A stretch of 32,424 nucleotides of DNA from Alphaproteobacteria bacterium (GTDB lineage Bacteria > Pseudomonadota > Alphaproteobacteria > UBA9219): assembly GCA_013286365.1 (NCBI GenBank), contig JABDFY010000025.1, positions 1 through 32,424 of the forward strand. The letters are read 5' to 3'. Positions within the stretch are counted from its first letter, which is position 1. Each line of letters starts with the position of its first letter. Position numbers and translations under genes: made by a program. The notes beneath the pieces are model-generated. The model worked only from the letters and a program-made list of their open reading frames with translations, ran no database searches and was not told the origin of the DNA. This document shows positions 1 through 7,759 of this stretch, piece after piece.

Positions 1-2
1 TA

Positions 3-938
3 TATTCAGTTTCGTTGCTTTTGATTTCACTTGTCGCGGTTATCATCCTTATGGCTCCGCTAGCACGTCAGGCGTTGGCGCAAACGAACTCTCCTTCAAA
101 TTCACCGCCGATGGTATCGCCGCCGCCGATGGCATCACCGCCAAATTTGCAAGGCGCTATGCCCGCACCACCACCACCACCGCCATCCATGCCAGGACCG
201 TCGACGTCCGTTATGCCGGATAGACAGCAAGCATCGCCGTCGCCGACCACTTCTGCTGATGTGCAACCAAGGATTGTCCCGCCCGCCGCAGGGTCGGATG
301 TTTCAGGCAAGGGTACGCAGGCTGGTTTAGACTCCGGCATATCAATGGGCGGTTCTGGTGATGACAAGGATGACAAAGATAGTGATCAACCATCCAAAGT
401 TCCAGAATCGGTTAAAAACGTTATCAGCCATCTCAGTTCAACATCTCATGATGTTACCCTTGAAGACTTAAATGCTGCACGTGAGGCAGTGGCGAAGTTG
501 GATGCTCTTATCGATATTGAAAAGCGGTTGTCTGATCTCGAAAACATTCGTCAAGAACGCGCTGAGAAATCAGGCAAGGCGTTGGCTGCGGCTATTCCGG
601 CCAGTGCTTTGGGTATGCCCAACCATCCAAACAACTATCCACCTGCAATTCCAGCGTCCTTTACACCTTCTTTTGGGGGTGCCCCGAAATCTCTGGCGTT
701 GCCCGTCGCGCCAAGCGAACCCCTCGTCGTTGAACGTGTAGAGGGTGGGGATGGACGCTATACGGCTTTCATTAAAGAGGATGGTGACAGTAAGTTGACA
801 CCCGTGCATGTTGGCGACAAATTGCCTGACGGCAGTAAGGTTATCGCTATTACGGCACAAGGCGTTGAGGTTGAGAAAGACAAAACCACAAACTTAGTGC
901 CAGTCAAAGATGTGACAACCGTGTTTGGCAATCGATAA
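3..938 (+). CDS. pilP: Type IVb pilus biogenesis protein PilP (5' end probably outside window)
   Basis: Seen: an exported protein with a hydrophobic N-terminus (about residues 1-20 counted from TTG at 15), an ALA-Q signal-peptidase-like site, a Pro/Ser/Met-rich linker (about 25-75), an acidic Asp/Lys patch, a helical stretch (about 130-185) and a C-terminal domain (about 235-307) with the pattern VERVEG..GRYTAFI and VGDKLPDGSKV.AI. That last pattern resembles the PilP domain of R64-type thin pili. No basic residue precedes the hydrophobic segment and the frame stays open to base 3, so the real start is likely upstream. At over 300 residues it is about twice the length I recall for plasmid PilP; the extra is the low-complexity linker. 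Family role: a periplasmic or inner-membrane pilus assembly protein linked to the secretin. The assignment leans on the following ATPase and platform genes being in pilP-Q-R order. Confidence 0.72.
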   Translation, partial: YSVSLLLISLVAVIILMAPLARQALAQTNSPSNSPPMVSPPPMASPPNLQGAMPAPPPPPPSMPGPSTSVMPDRQQASPSPTTSADVQPRIVPPAAGSDVSGKGTQAGLDSGISMGGSGDDKDDKDSDQPSKVPESVKNVISHLSSTSHDVTLEDLNAAREAVAKLDALIDIEKRLSDLENIRQERAEKSGKALAAAIPASALGMPNHPNNYPPAIPASFTPSFGGAPKSLALPVAPSEPLVVERVEGGDGRYTAFIKEDGDSKLTPVHVGDKLPDGSKVIAITAQGVEVEKDKTTNLVPVKDVTTVFGNR

Positions 939-989
939 CTCGACGTCACTCTTCTTTATTGCGTTTTTTCCGAACGGGCGGTTGGTGGA

Positions 990-2981
990 TTGCGTAAACT
1001 TATCTCGGAATTGAATAGCCGGTTACAGGCAGCTTTTCAGACAAAGCAGCCCAAAGGGCGTTCGGCCGACGCTGGAACTCATCTTCCATCGGTAGCAAAG
1101 ACAGAACCTGTTGCAGGCAAAAGTTACAGTGCTGCCGCAGAAGCAGGCCAAATCAACCCAACCACGCCAAGCCCGACAACCGAAACCCCGGCCCCAGCAC
1201 CCGCAAAAAGCACGACCACGGCAACGACAGAAACCACTGGCACGTCCGTAATGGCTTCGCAACCACCCCCTCCAGAAGAGATCAAAGTCGAAGATGAGCG
1301 CAGTCTGGCTTTGGCTGGATCGGCCCTTGCCTTTACCGGCCAGGTGCTAACAGCAGATAGCGGGCCACTCAAGATTCCAGACGAATCGCGCAATTTGTGC
1401 GCTTTATTTGATAGTGGATTGTGGTTGGTCAGCGCATCGCATCGCCATTCGCCTTTGGTAACTTCTGTTGCGCAAGCCGCTCGACGCCAAGGATATAGGG
1501 TCGATGCGCCGCGCTATGTAACGCCAAATATTATTCGCCAAGCCTACGTATACTCTGATCGCTTAAACGCCATCGCACAATTTGACGAGAACGCTGTACG
1601 CCGCAAAGTTGTGGCGACCATCGAACGAGCTGTCGCTATGGGCGCTAATGATATTCACATCGAAGCAGGTGGTAACAGGACTAAAATCGAATTCCGTATT
1701 GATGGTGCCTTACGTCTTTGGGAAACGTGGACACAAAAAGAAGGCGAGCAGATGCTGTCTTCGATTTATTCGCATTCAATTGGACAATCGGGCGCCACGG
1801 CTAACTGGATGGAGCCGCAGGCGGCCATGTTAACGGCCGATACGCGTGGCAAAGAAGCGATCACCTTACCTAAAGGCGTGATCAGCGTGCGTTGCCAATG
1901 GGTGCCGCTCTCCGATGAGGGCCGATATCTCGATATGCGTCTCAGTTATGATTCGGCACACTTGTTTGGCGAAAACTTTGTTATGGCCGATGTCGATTCG
2001 CTCGGATTTTCACAAGAACAACTGCGTGTCATACAAAGTTTGCGACAGCTGCCGGGCGGCATGCGTGTATTTTCGGGTCCGGTCAACCAAGGCAAAACGA
2101 CAACACTTCGTGTTTGTCTCAATCGACGTATGGCCGAAACCAACATGCAGCTTAATTGCCTTCTGGTTGAAGATCCGCCCGAAGGTGGCGTCATTGGTGC
2201 TCGACAAATCGGTGTTTCAGCTTCGGTAAAAGACGAGCAGCGCGAAAAAACTTTCGTCGAAATCATGCGCTGCGCACTACGATTGGATCCCGACATAGTT
2301 ATGTTGGGTGAGGTGCGCGATTTGCAGACAGCAAAATTTTCATTCCGCCTGGCACTGACGGGCCGTCAAGTATATACAACGGCCCACGTATATGCTGCCC
2401 TTGCCGTGCCACAACGATTGCGCGACATCGGCATTGAGCCCTACCTTGTTTACGACCATCACCTTTTGCGTGGCATGATCTGTCAGCGGCTCTTACGCGG
2501 TATGTGTCAACATTGCCGCATATCCATGGCGGCGGCGCCGGCGGAGCTTGGGCCTATGTACAAAGATATCGCTAGACGTGTACGTGCCGGTCTTGCCCTG
2601 ATGGATGCCGAACGAAGCAAAGCCGGCGCCGGTAAACCGCCGCTAGAACGTATTTCAGAGCCCGACATGCGTAATGTTTATGTTGCTAATCCGGAAGGCT
2701 GTACACATTGCTATAAAGGCCGCTCTGGGCGTACAGTCTGCGCCGAAGTGATTGAGACGGACGCTAAGATCATGGAATTATTGCAGGATAACCGTATGGA
2801 AGAAGCACGAACATATTGGCTGTCACCTTTGGGTTTGAACGGCGTAACGATGCTGTGGCACGGACTTGAAAAAGTACGTCGCGGCGAAGTATCACCCGTG
2901 GATGCCGAGTTTGAGTTGGGCCCCTTTGCGCGCGAACGTGACGTTCTTGATGTCGAGCAGCGATTGGGAATGATGCCATGA
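990..2981 (+). CDS. pilQ: PilQ/GspE-family pilus assembly ATPase
   Basis: Secretion ATPase that powers pilin polymerisation from the cytoplasmic face. The first ~110 residues are low-complexity Pro/Thr/Ala. The ATPase core has Walker A GPVNQGKT (about 363-370), an Asp box VEDPPE (about 393-398), Walker B LDPDIVMLGEVRD (about 432-444) and a His box TTAHVYAALAVPQRL. Two CxxC pairs, Cys506/509 and Cys571/574, form the tetracysteine zinc motif common in GspE/PilB relatives. The Walker A loop has VNQ where most relatives have TGS. The start is TTG at 990 behind a weak GGTGG; no ATG is available, and the frame is the same as pilP with only the TAA at 936-938 between them. The end overlaps the next gene by ATGA. 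The name follows R64 usage, where PilQ is the ATPase and not a secretin. Confidence 0.9.
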   Translation: MRKLISELNSRLQAAFQTKQPKGRSADAGTHLPSVAKTEPVAGKSYSAAAEAGQINPTTPSPTTETPAPAPAKSTTTATTETTGTSVMASQPPPPEEIKVEDERSLALAGSALAFTGQVLTADSGPLKIPDESRNLCALFDSGLWLVSASHRHSPLVTSVAQAARRQGYRVDAPRYVTPNIIRQAYVYSDRLNAIAQFDENAVRRKVVATIERAVAMGANDIHIEAGGNRTKIEFRIDGALRLWETWTQKEGEQMLSSIYSHSIGQSGATANWMEPQAAMLTADTRGKEAITLPKGVISVRCQWVPLSDEGRYLDMRLSYDSAHLFGENFVMADVDSLGFSQEQLRVIQSLRQLPGGMRVFSGPVNQGKTTTLRVCLNRRMAETNMQLNCLLVEDPPEGGVIGARQIGVSASVKDEQREKTFVEIMRCALRLDPDIVMLGEVRDLQTAKFSFRLALTGRQVYTTAHVYAALAVPQRLRDIGIEPYLVYDHHLLRGMICQRLLRGMCQHCRISMAAAPAELGPMYKDIARRVRAGLALMDAERSKAGAGKPPLERISEPDMRNVYVANPEGCTHCYKGRSGRTVCAEVIETDAKIMELLQDNRMEEARTYWLSPLGLNGVTMLWHGLEKVRRGEVSPVDAEFELGPFARERDVLDVEQRLGMMP

Positions 2982-4081
2982 GTGAGATGGCTAATAACCT
3001 TGACGATCTAAATCGCAAATTTCTGCAATTCCAATTTCGTACAAGCCGTAAACAACGTTTCCGAGTTTATCGCAAGCTTGAGGGCATGTTGCGCATGAAC
3101 GAAGCCCTATCGAGGTGCCTTGATCGGCTTTATCAGAATGCCTCTGAAATGGGGAAATATCCCAACCGCCCCGCTGCCGTGGCGCTGCGCGAATGGTTTT
3201 TGAAAGATCGCGCCGGGCAGTCCATTTCCGAAGCTATGGAAGGCTGGGTGCCAACGGGCGAGCTTTACATGATACGAGCCGGTGAAGAATCCGGCACAAT
3301 GGCAAAATCCTTGGCATCCATACAATCGGTTGGTGAAAAAGCACGGCAAATGCGTGAGGCCGTCATTCATGCCGTTGGCTATCCCATTTTTATGATGATC
3401 TTGGTTTCATTCGTATTGTGGACGTTTGGTGTCAATCTTATTCAAAATATGCGCAAGAGTGCGCCACCGAATGTTATGGCCGCAATGGGTAGTGTTGCGG
3501 CGCTTTCTGATTTTATCAACGATTGGGGACTGGTCATTGTCGTTGGCGTTATTTCTTTGATGGTGCTTATTACGCTTACTTTGCCGCATTGGCGCGGCAC
3601 AATACGTGCTCGTTTTGATATGTACCCTCCTTGGTCTTGGTTTCGCGTTCTGCAAGGCAGCGGATTCTTGCTTGGACTTTCGGCTCTCCTTGGCGCGCAA
3701 GTACCCCTTAAGAGAGCGCTGGAAATCTTGGAGGAACAGGGCAACCCTTGGATGCGCGAACGCATCAATTCAGCACGGCAAGAGGTTTTGCGCGGCCGTA
3801 ATCTTGGTGAGGCCTTGCGTTACGGCAAGTACAATTTCCCGGATCCATCGGTCGCGGTAGATTTAGAGATCTTATCTGAAAGGGCCGATGTCGGAACCGT
3901 CATTGAGCAGGTCACTGAGGAGTGGATCAGGGACCAGATCGATAATCTAAAGACCCAAGCCGGTGTTGCCCGAAATGTTGGCCTTTTTATCGTTGGCGGT
4001 GTTATCGCCTGGACCATGATGTCAATATTCAATGTGGTCGGCGAATTGTCCAAACAGGGCACAAATATGAAGTCATTTTAA
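2978..4081 (+). CDS. pilR: PilR/GspF-family inner-membrane platform protein
   Basis: Polytopic platform protein of a type IV pilus, which couples the ATPase to pilin insertion. The 367 residues have the GspF layout: a cytoplasmic helical domain with the GEESG motif (about 102-106), then membrane spans near 132-152 and 183-203, a second cytoplasmic domain with GxxLxxALxxG-like elements, and a final span near 333-353. It is slightly shorter than GspF proteins (about 400) and fits the R64 PilR class. The ATG start overlaps the upstream ATPase stop as ATGA, which implies translational coupling. A 61-base gap separates it from the first pilin. Confidence 0.88.
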   Translation: MSEMANNLDDLNRKFLQFQFRTSRKQRFRVYRKLEGMLRMNEALSRCLDRLYQNASEMGKYPNRPAAVALREWFLKDRAGQSISEAMEGWVPTGELYMIRAGEESGTMAKSLASIQSVGEKARQMREAVIHAVGYPIFMMILVSFVLWTFGVNLIQNMRKSAPPNVMAAMGSVAALSDFINDWGLVIVVGVISLMVLITLTLPHWRGTIRARFDMYPPWSWFRVLQGSGFLLGLSALLGAQVPLKRALEILEEQGNPWMRERINSARQEVLRGRNLGEALRYGKYNFPDPSVAVDLEILSERADVGTVIEQVTEEWIRDQIDNLKTQAGVARNVGLFIVGGVIAWTMMSIFNVVGELSKQGTNMKSF

Positions 4082-4142
4082 CTCGTTGTAAGCATTAATA
4101 GGGTATGATCCATAGGCCGGGGGCATGGCCAAAAGGGTGTAA

Positions 4143-4850
4143 ATGGCTGGGAAAGAAGCGGGCGGGATGATTGGGGCGCGGTCTTCGACAACAAGGGGCC
4201 AAGGGGGCTTTACGCTGCTTGAGCTTTCGATTGTTATGGGCATTGCGGCCGCCGTTATAGTCGCTATCTGGACAGCGTCAGCTGCGGTTCAATTTAACCT
4301 TGAAGTTGATAATGCTTCGGACGATTTAAACCAGATCGTTATTAATGTTCGCGCGCTCTATGCCGCACAAAATACATCAGCACTTCCAATACCTGGAGCG
4401 CCAGATTTTTCAGGCCCGCCCACACAGACTACGCTTATCGGAGATAACATATTTCCAACAAGTATGCTCAAGCAAAGCGTCACACCACCTACGGAAGCTT
4501 ATAATCCATGGTCTGAAACTCCAGGCGGTACCGCCATGGTTGCCCTATCCAAAACAGCCACCTTTCCCACTCTGCCGCAATTTGTCGTTCGCTTTACAAA
4601 TATACCGGCTGCCGCATGCGCTGCCTTGCTCGTGCGCGATTCTCTACCAGGGAATGCAACGGGATTAACGCAAATCAATATCACCGCGACACCATCAGGT
4701 CTTGGGCCGCCACCTGTTGCTGTTTCGTTTATTTTTAATCCTCCAGCTTTATTGGGGCTTCCTATAACGCCCATCATTGCGACGGATACGGCATGCCCAG
4801 GTACGGGTACATTTACTATTGATTGGTATTATAATTTGGGGAGCACGTGA
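4143..4850 (+). CDS. Type IVb prepilin, PilS-like paralog 1
   Basis: First of six tandem PilS-like prepilins. A basic leader ends in Gly and is followed by mature FTLLELSIV, with Glu5 and Trp21 (AIW). Next comes the helix motif NVRALYAAQ, shared with R64-type PilS N-terminal domains. The C-terminal half is Pro/Thr/Gly-rich, as expected of an exported beta domain. It has a Cys in AAACAALL and one in DTACPG, a pair that could form the D-region disulfide of type IVb pilins. ATG 4143 has AAAAGGG upstream at suitable spacing. The stop overlaps the next gene as GTGA. Probably a minor or alternative pilin; which subunit forms the fibre cannot be decided from sequence alone. Confidence 0.82.
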   Translation: MAGKEAGGMIGARSSTTRGQGGFTLLELSIVMGIAAAVIVAIWTASAAVQFNLEVDNASDDLNQIVINVRALYAAQNTSALPIPGAPDFSGPPTQTTLIGDNIFPTSMLKQSVTPPTEAYNPWSETPGGTAMVALSKTATFPTLPQFVVRFTNIPAAACAALLVRDSLPGNATGLTQINITATPSGLGPPPVAVSFIFNPPALLGLPITPIIATDTACPGTGTFTIDWYYNLGST

Positions 4851-5572
4851 GCGCTATGCCCGCCATCTTCGCCGAGAAAAGCAAAGCGATAGGCTTACAA
4901 AGAGAAGGCTATACTTTGCTTGAAATCACAATTGTGCTCGGCATTGTTGGCCTTATAACGGCTGGTATTTGGGTGGCCAGCTCGCAAGTGCGACTGGCGC
5001 AACAAATTCGCACAGCCGATGGTGATCTTGCGCAAATTGTGCAAAATATACGTACCATCTATGCAGAACAGGGCGTTGATGGAACCGCCCCGGTCCTGAC
5101 CCTGGCATTGGATCAAATGCAAGCATTTCCGACAGATATGCGCCCCATAGCCAGCACCCCAACCGGTGTTCTTCTCCATCCCTGGAGTTCGAATGGTGGC
5201 ATTAATTATCAGGTATTTGTCTACGCATCGTTTTGCATCGCCACTGTTGGCGGCGCTGGTGTCATTCCTTCAGCTTCAGGAACGGGCAACCCAGCGCCGT
5301 GTTTTGTCGTTGATTTTAGAGGTGTGCCGCCGACGCAGTGCGTTCAGCTAGTCATGGACACATCTCGACCTACAGATGGACTTGAGGCTGTGGGTGTTTC
5401 TGCGCCAGCCGTTGCCGGCACAGGCGGTGCGCCAGTGGTTGCCGAGTTTTTTAATGAAACGATTGGTGGCGTAAGTATCGATGTATTGCCCACACTTCAA
5501 AAAGTTGAGGCTGCGTGCATTGCGCCGGTGGCCGATGTTATGTGGCTTTACAGTGTCCGGCAGACATATTAG
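4847..5572 (+). CDS. Type IVb prepilin, PilS-like paralog 2
   Basis: Second tandem prepilin, 241 residues from GTG 4847. The leader ends ...REG and the mature protein begins YTLLEITIV. Tyr at +1 is unusual in this set, where the others have Phe; Glu5 and Trp21 (GIW) are kept. The helix carries NIRTIYAEQ. The C-terminal cysteines lie in PPTQCVQLV and EAACIAP and match the pair in the paralogs; two further cysteines lie between. Start choice: GTG overlaps the previous stop as GTGA, but GGGGAG sits only about 3 bases before it, so ATG 4856 (about 12 bases away) is a real alternative. Both keep the full leader and cleavage site. Confidence 0.8.
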   Translation: MSAMPAIFAEKSKAIGLQREGYTLLEITIVLGIVGLITAGIWVASSQVRLAQQIRTADGDLAQIVQNIRTIYAEQGVDGTAPVLTLALDQMQAFPTDMRPIASTPTGVLLHPWSSNGGINYQVFVYASFCIATVGGAGVIPSASGTGNPAPCFVVDFRGVPPTQCVQLVMDTSRPTDGLEAVGVSAPAVAGTGGAPVVAEFFNETIGGVSIDVLPTLQKVEAACIAPVADVMWLYSVRQTY

Positions 5573-5579
5573 GGGCTGA

Positions 5580-6251
5580 ATGACCGAGCTTGAAAAAAAA
5601 TATAACTTCGAGCTTCACAGACGGGGTTTTACGTTAATTGAGCTCGCCATTGTGCTTTTGGTGGCCAGCATTGTCGTGGCCTCCATTTGGGCGGCAGCCT
5701 CGGGTGTGTGGACTAACTACGAGTTTTACCGCGTCAATCAACAAGTAATGACCGTGGTACAAAATGTACGAAATTATTATCAGGGCGCGGCGCAAATCAA
5801 AGATGCTGCCGGCGCGGTTTATCCAAACGGCACGGCCATCTCATCCTATTTGGACGGTTTAGGGCTAATTCCACTCGAGATGCGGCGCAATCCGACCGTG
5901 GCACCCGGTAGTGGTACCGACTATCTCGATCATGCCCTCAATAATCGGTTTGCCCTTGGAACCGGTTCTTTTTTTGTTTATGCGGAAGCTAACGGCACCG
6001 AATTTCGTGTTGAGCTTCAAGGCTTGAATCCGGGCACGTGCATTACATTGCTAACGAAGCAGCCGTTGACGCCAGATCTCGGCATTGTAGGGGCCGGGAC
6101 GCAAACAGGATATACGACAATTAATGTAAATGGCACGGCTGCCGATGGTACTACTTTACCTATAAACAGCGTAGCTGCGGCCGAAGCGTGCAGTGATGTC
6201 GATGCCACTAATATCGTCTATTGGGATTTTACACTCCATGATCAGAACTAA
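5580..6251 (+). CDS. Type IVb prepilin, PilS-like paralog 3
   Basis: Third tandem prepilin, 223 residues. A short charged leader ends HRRG, followed by FTLIELAIV with Glu5 and Trp21 (SIW). The helix continues with NVRNYYQG, a looser version of the NVRxLYA motif. Conserved C-terminal cysteines are in PGTCITLL and AEACSDVD, and the protein ends in a Trp/Phe strand like its paralogs. ATG 5580 follows AGGGG with a short gap and lies 7 bases after the previous stop, so it is surely in the same transcript. The mature domain differs strongly from paralogs 1 and 2 outside the helix, the Cys-flanking motifs and the last strand. Confidence 0.82.
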   Translation: MTELEKKYNFELHRRGFTLIELAIVLLVASIVVASIWAAASGVWTNYEFYRVNQQVMTVVQNVRNYYQGAAQIKDAAGAVYPNGTAISSYLDGLGLIPLEMRRNPTVAPGSGTDYLDHALNNRFALGTGSFFVYAEANGTEFRVELQGLNPGTCITLLTKQPLTPDLGIVGAGTQTGYTTINVNGTAADGTTLPINSVAAAEACSDVDATNIVYWDFTLHDQN

Positions 6252-6936
6252 AATCGATACCAAAGATACTCTCTGCTGCAGTCAAAAAGGCTTCAGTCTA
6301 ACTGAACTGGTCATCGTGCTCGCTGTTGTGGGTGTTATTTCGGCCGGCATTTGGGCACTTGTTGCCCCAGCCTGGGAGCGCGCCCGCCAGGCTCTGTTTT
6401 CTAACCAGCTTGCCCAGGTTGTAGCGAATGTTCGCGCGTTATATCTGGGGCAGGCCGGAATAACTGGTGTCACAGCTGATTTTTTCTCAGTGACAACAAA
6501 TCTTGCTCAGATTGCTACTATACCTCGCAATATGGTTCGCGACCCAACAGTCAAGCCAACACTTGTCGATACACCTTGGGGTTGGTCCGACGGTTCTGCG
6601 CCAGGCGGGTTTGCCAATGGTAGCTTTGGCGTTTGCGCTTGGAACGTAACGGGCGTCGGTGTTGGCGGCTGTGTAGCCGGCACAACTATCTATTTTGATG
6701 TTGAAGTACGAGGACTTTCGTTCGCTAGCTGTGTTGGTGTCGTGTCTAACAATACGTCATCCAACTCCCCGCCGGGATTAGTGGACGTCATGATTAACTC
6801 AGTGAGTATCTTGGGTTTAGGCGATGGTGTTTCGCCTGTATCAGCAAAAGATGCCGACACCCTCTGTAACGAGGCTGCCTATCCACCCGGTTCTACAATA
6901 GACTTTATCTATCTTTTAAGGCCGCCCCCTTCATGA
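6238..6936 (+). CDS. Type IVb prepilin, PilS-like paralog 4
   Basis: Fourth tandem prepilin, 232 residues from ATG 6238. The frame is open further upstream (ATG 6193), but 6238 gives an 18-residue basic leader ending QKG, matching the paralogs, and a 14-base overlap with gene 3. The mature N-terminus is FSLTELVIV with Glu5 and Trp21 (GIW), followed by NVRALYLGQ. C-terminal cysteines occur in FASCVGVV and DTLCNEA, with two more near the middle, and the protein ends IDFIYLLRPPPS. The leader itself contains a Cys-Cys pair, odd for a prepilin. It is the last gene before a 140-base break in the pilin series. Confidence 0.8.
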   Translation: MIRTKIDTKDTLCCSQKGFSLTELVIVLAVVGVISAGIWALVAPAWERARQALFSNQLAQVVANVRALYLGQAGITGVTADFFSVTTNLAQIATIPRNMVRDPTVKPTLVDTPWGWSDGSAPGGFANGSFGVCAWNVTGVGVGGCVAGTTIYFDVEVRGLSFASCVGVVSNNTSSNSPPGLVDVMINSVSILGLGDGVSPVSAKDADTLCNEAAYPPGSTIDFIYLLRPPPS

Positions 6937-7076
6937 AGTTGGGCTACTTTGACGGCACTTGCTAAACATTTCGATTTGAATTAGCCTAAAATACAATACG
7001 ATTCTGTTTACAACACCTTAACAAAAATCCACTAAAATCGTCCCATACGATCCGAAACCTTGGAGGGAGAAGTCTT
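6937..7076 (+). promoter_or_regulatory. Untranslated region ahead of the fifth pilin
   Basis: AT-rich 140-base gap, the largest so far within the pilin series, ending in a strong Shine-Dalgarno GGAGGG (7062-7067) nine bases before ATG 7077. A separate promoter for the fifth pilin is plausible, but I found no clean -35/-10 pair: TTGACG near 6952 and TAAAAT-like hexamers exist without good spacing. Inference only. Confidence 0.3.
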
Positions 7077-7667
7077 ATGTTAAAGCAAGTACGTTTAGGC
7101 CGTGGCAAGCGCCGCGGTTTTACCTTAACCGAAGTCGCGATTGTTTTGGGCATCATTGGTCTGATACTTGGAGCCATTTGGGCAGCAGCGTCAGCCGTGT
7201 ATAACAATCTTCGCGTATCGAAAGCTCAGCAAGAGCTCATCCAAATATCACAAGCTGTTAGGGCGATGTATGCCTCACAGCCGATCTTGGATACGTCAAT
7301 TACTTCAGCAAACGATGGTCCACTAGTTACCGCAGGCATATTCCCCGCCGATATGATTTCAGGCGGCGTTCCGTATGATCCTTGGGGTGGTGTTGCTACT
7401 GTTGACTTCAGTCAGATTGTTTTGGCGACGAAGGGTGATGGTTTCGTTATTACCTTTCCGTCAATTCCACAGCAGCCTTGCGTCGACATGTTAACAGCGA
7501 TTTCGAATAATGCTGACAACACGATGACGGGCGTAAGTTCGACTGCGAATAAAGTGAATATCGCAGGCGTCTTGGTAGATCTTCCGAGTGCGGCAACCAT
7601 TGATGGTTTCTGCCCAACAACGACACCGGCAGGTAACTCGATTGCCTTTACATACCGGTTACGTTAA
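7077..7667 (+). CDS. pilS: Type IVb prepilin, PilS-like paralog 5, candidate major pilin
   Basis: Compact prepilin of 196 residues with a very basic leader (KQVRLGRGKRRG), mature FTLTEVAIV with Glu5 and Trp21 (AIW), then a helix ending in AVRAMYASQ. Two C-terminal cysteines (QQPCVDML, DGFCPT) are the only cysteines in the protein. Three things set it apart: the strongest ribosome binding site of the set (GGAGGG), a 140-base upstream gap that could hold a promoter, and a perfect-stem terminator 34 bases after its stop. This is the architecture expected for a highly expressed subunit, so I infer it is the major pilin; this is not proven. The symbol reflects homology class, and any of the five Glu5-containing paralogs could claim it. 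Confidence 0.84.
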   Translation: MLKQVRLGRGKRRGFTLTEVAIVLGIIGLILGAIWAAASAVYNNLRVSKAQQELIQISQAVRAMYASQPILDTSITSANDGPLVTAGIFPADMISGGVPYDPWGGVATVDFSQIVLATKGDGFVITFPSIPQQPCVDMLTAISNNADNTMTGVSSTANKVNIAGVLVDLPSAATIDGFCPTTTPAGNSIAFTYRLR

Positions 7668-7701
7668 CACTTTGACGAAATAACTGAGTTAGTTGAGATT
7701 G

Positions 7702-7731
7702 GGCAGGAGGTTTTTACCTCCTGCCTTTTTT
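7702..7731 (+). terminator. Rho-independent terminator after the fifth pilin
   Basis: Perfect 10-bp stem, GGCAGGAGGT (7702-7711) with ACCTCCTGCC (7716-7725), a TTTT loop, then six T residues at 7726-7731. It lies 34 bases past the stop of the fifth pilin and 28 bases before the sixth, so it should limit transcription into the sixth pilin and the PilV-like gene. Confidence 0.9.
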
Positions 7732-7759
7732 CATTGGCTTGGTTTAGAATTACAAAGTC

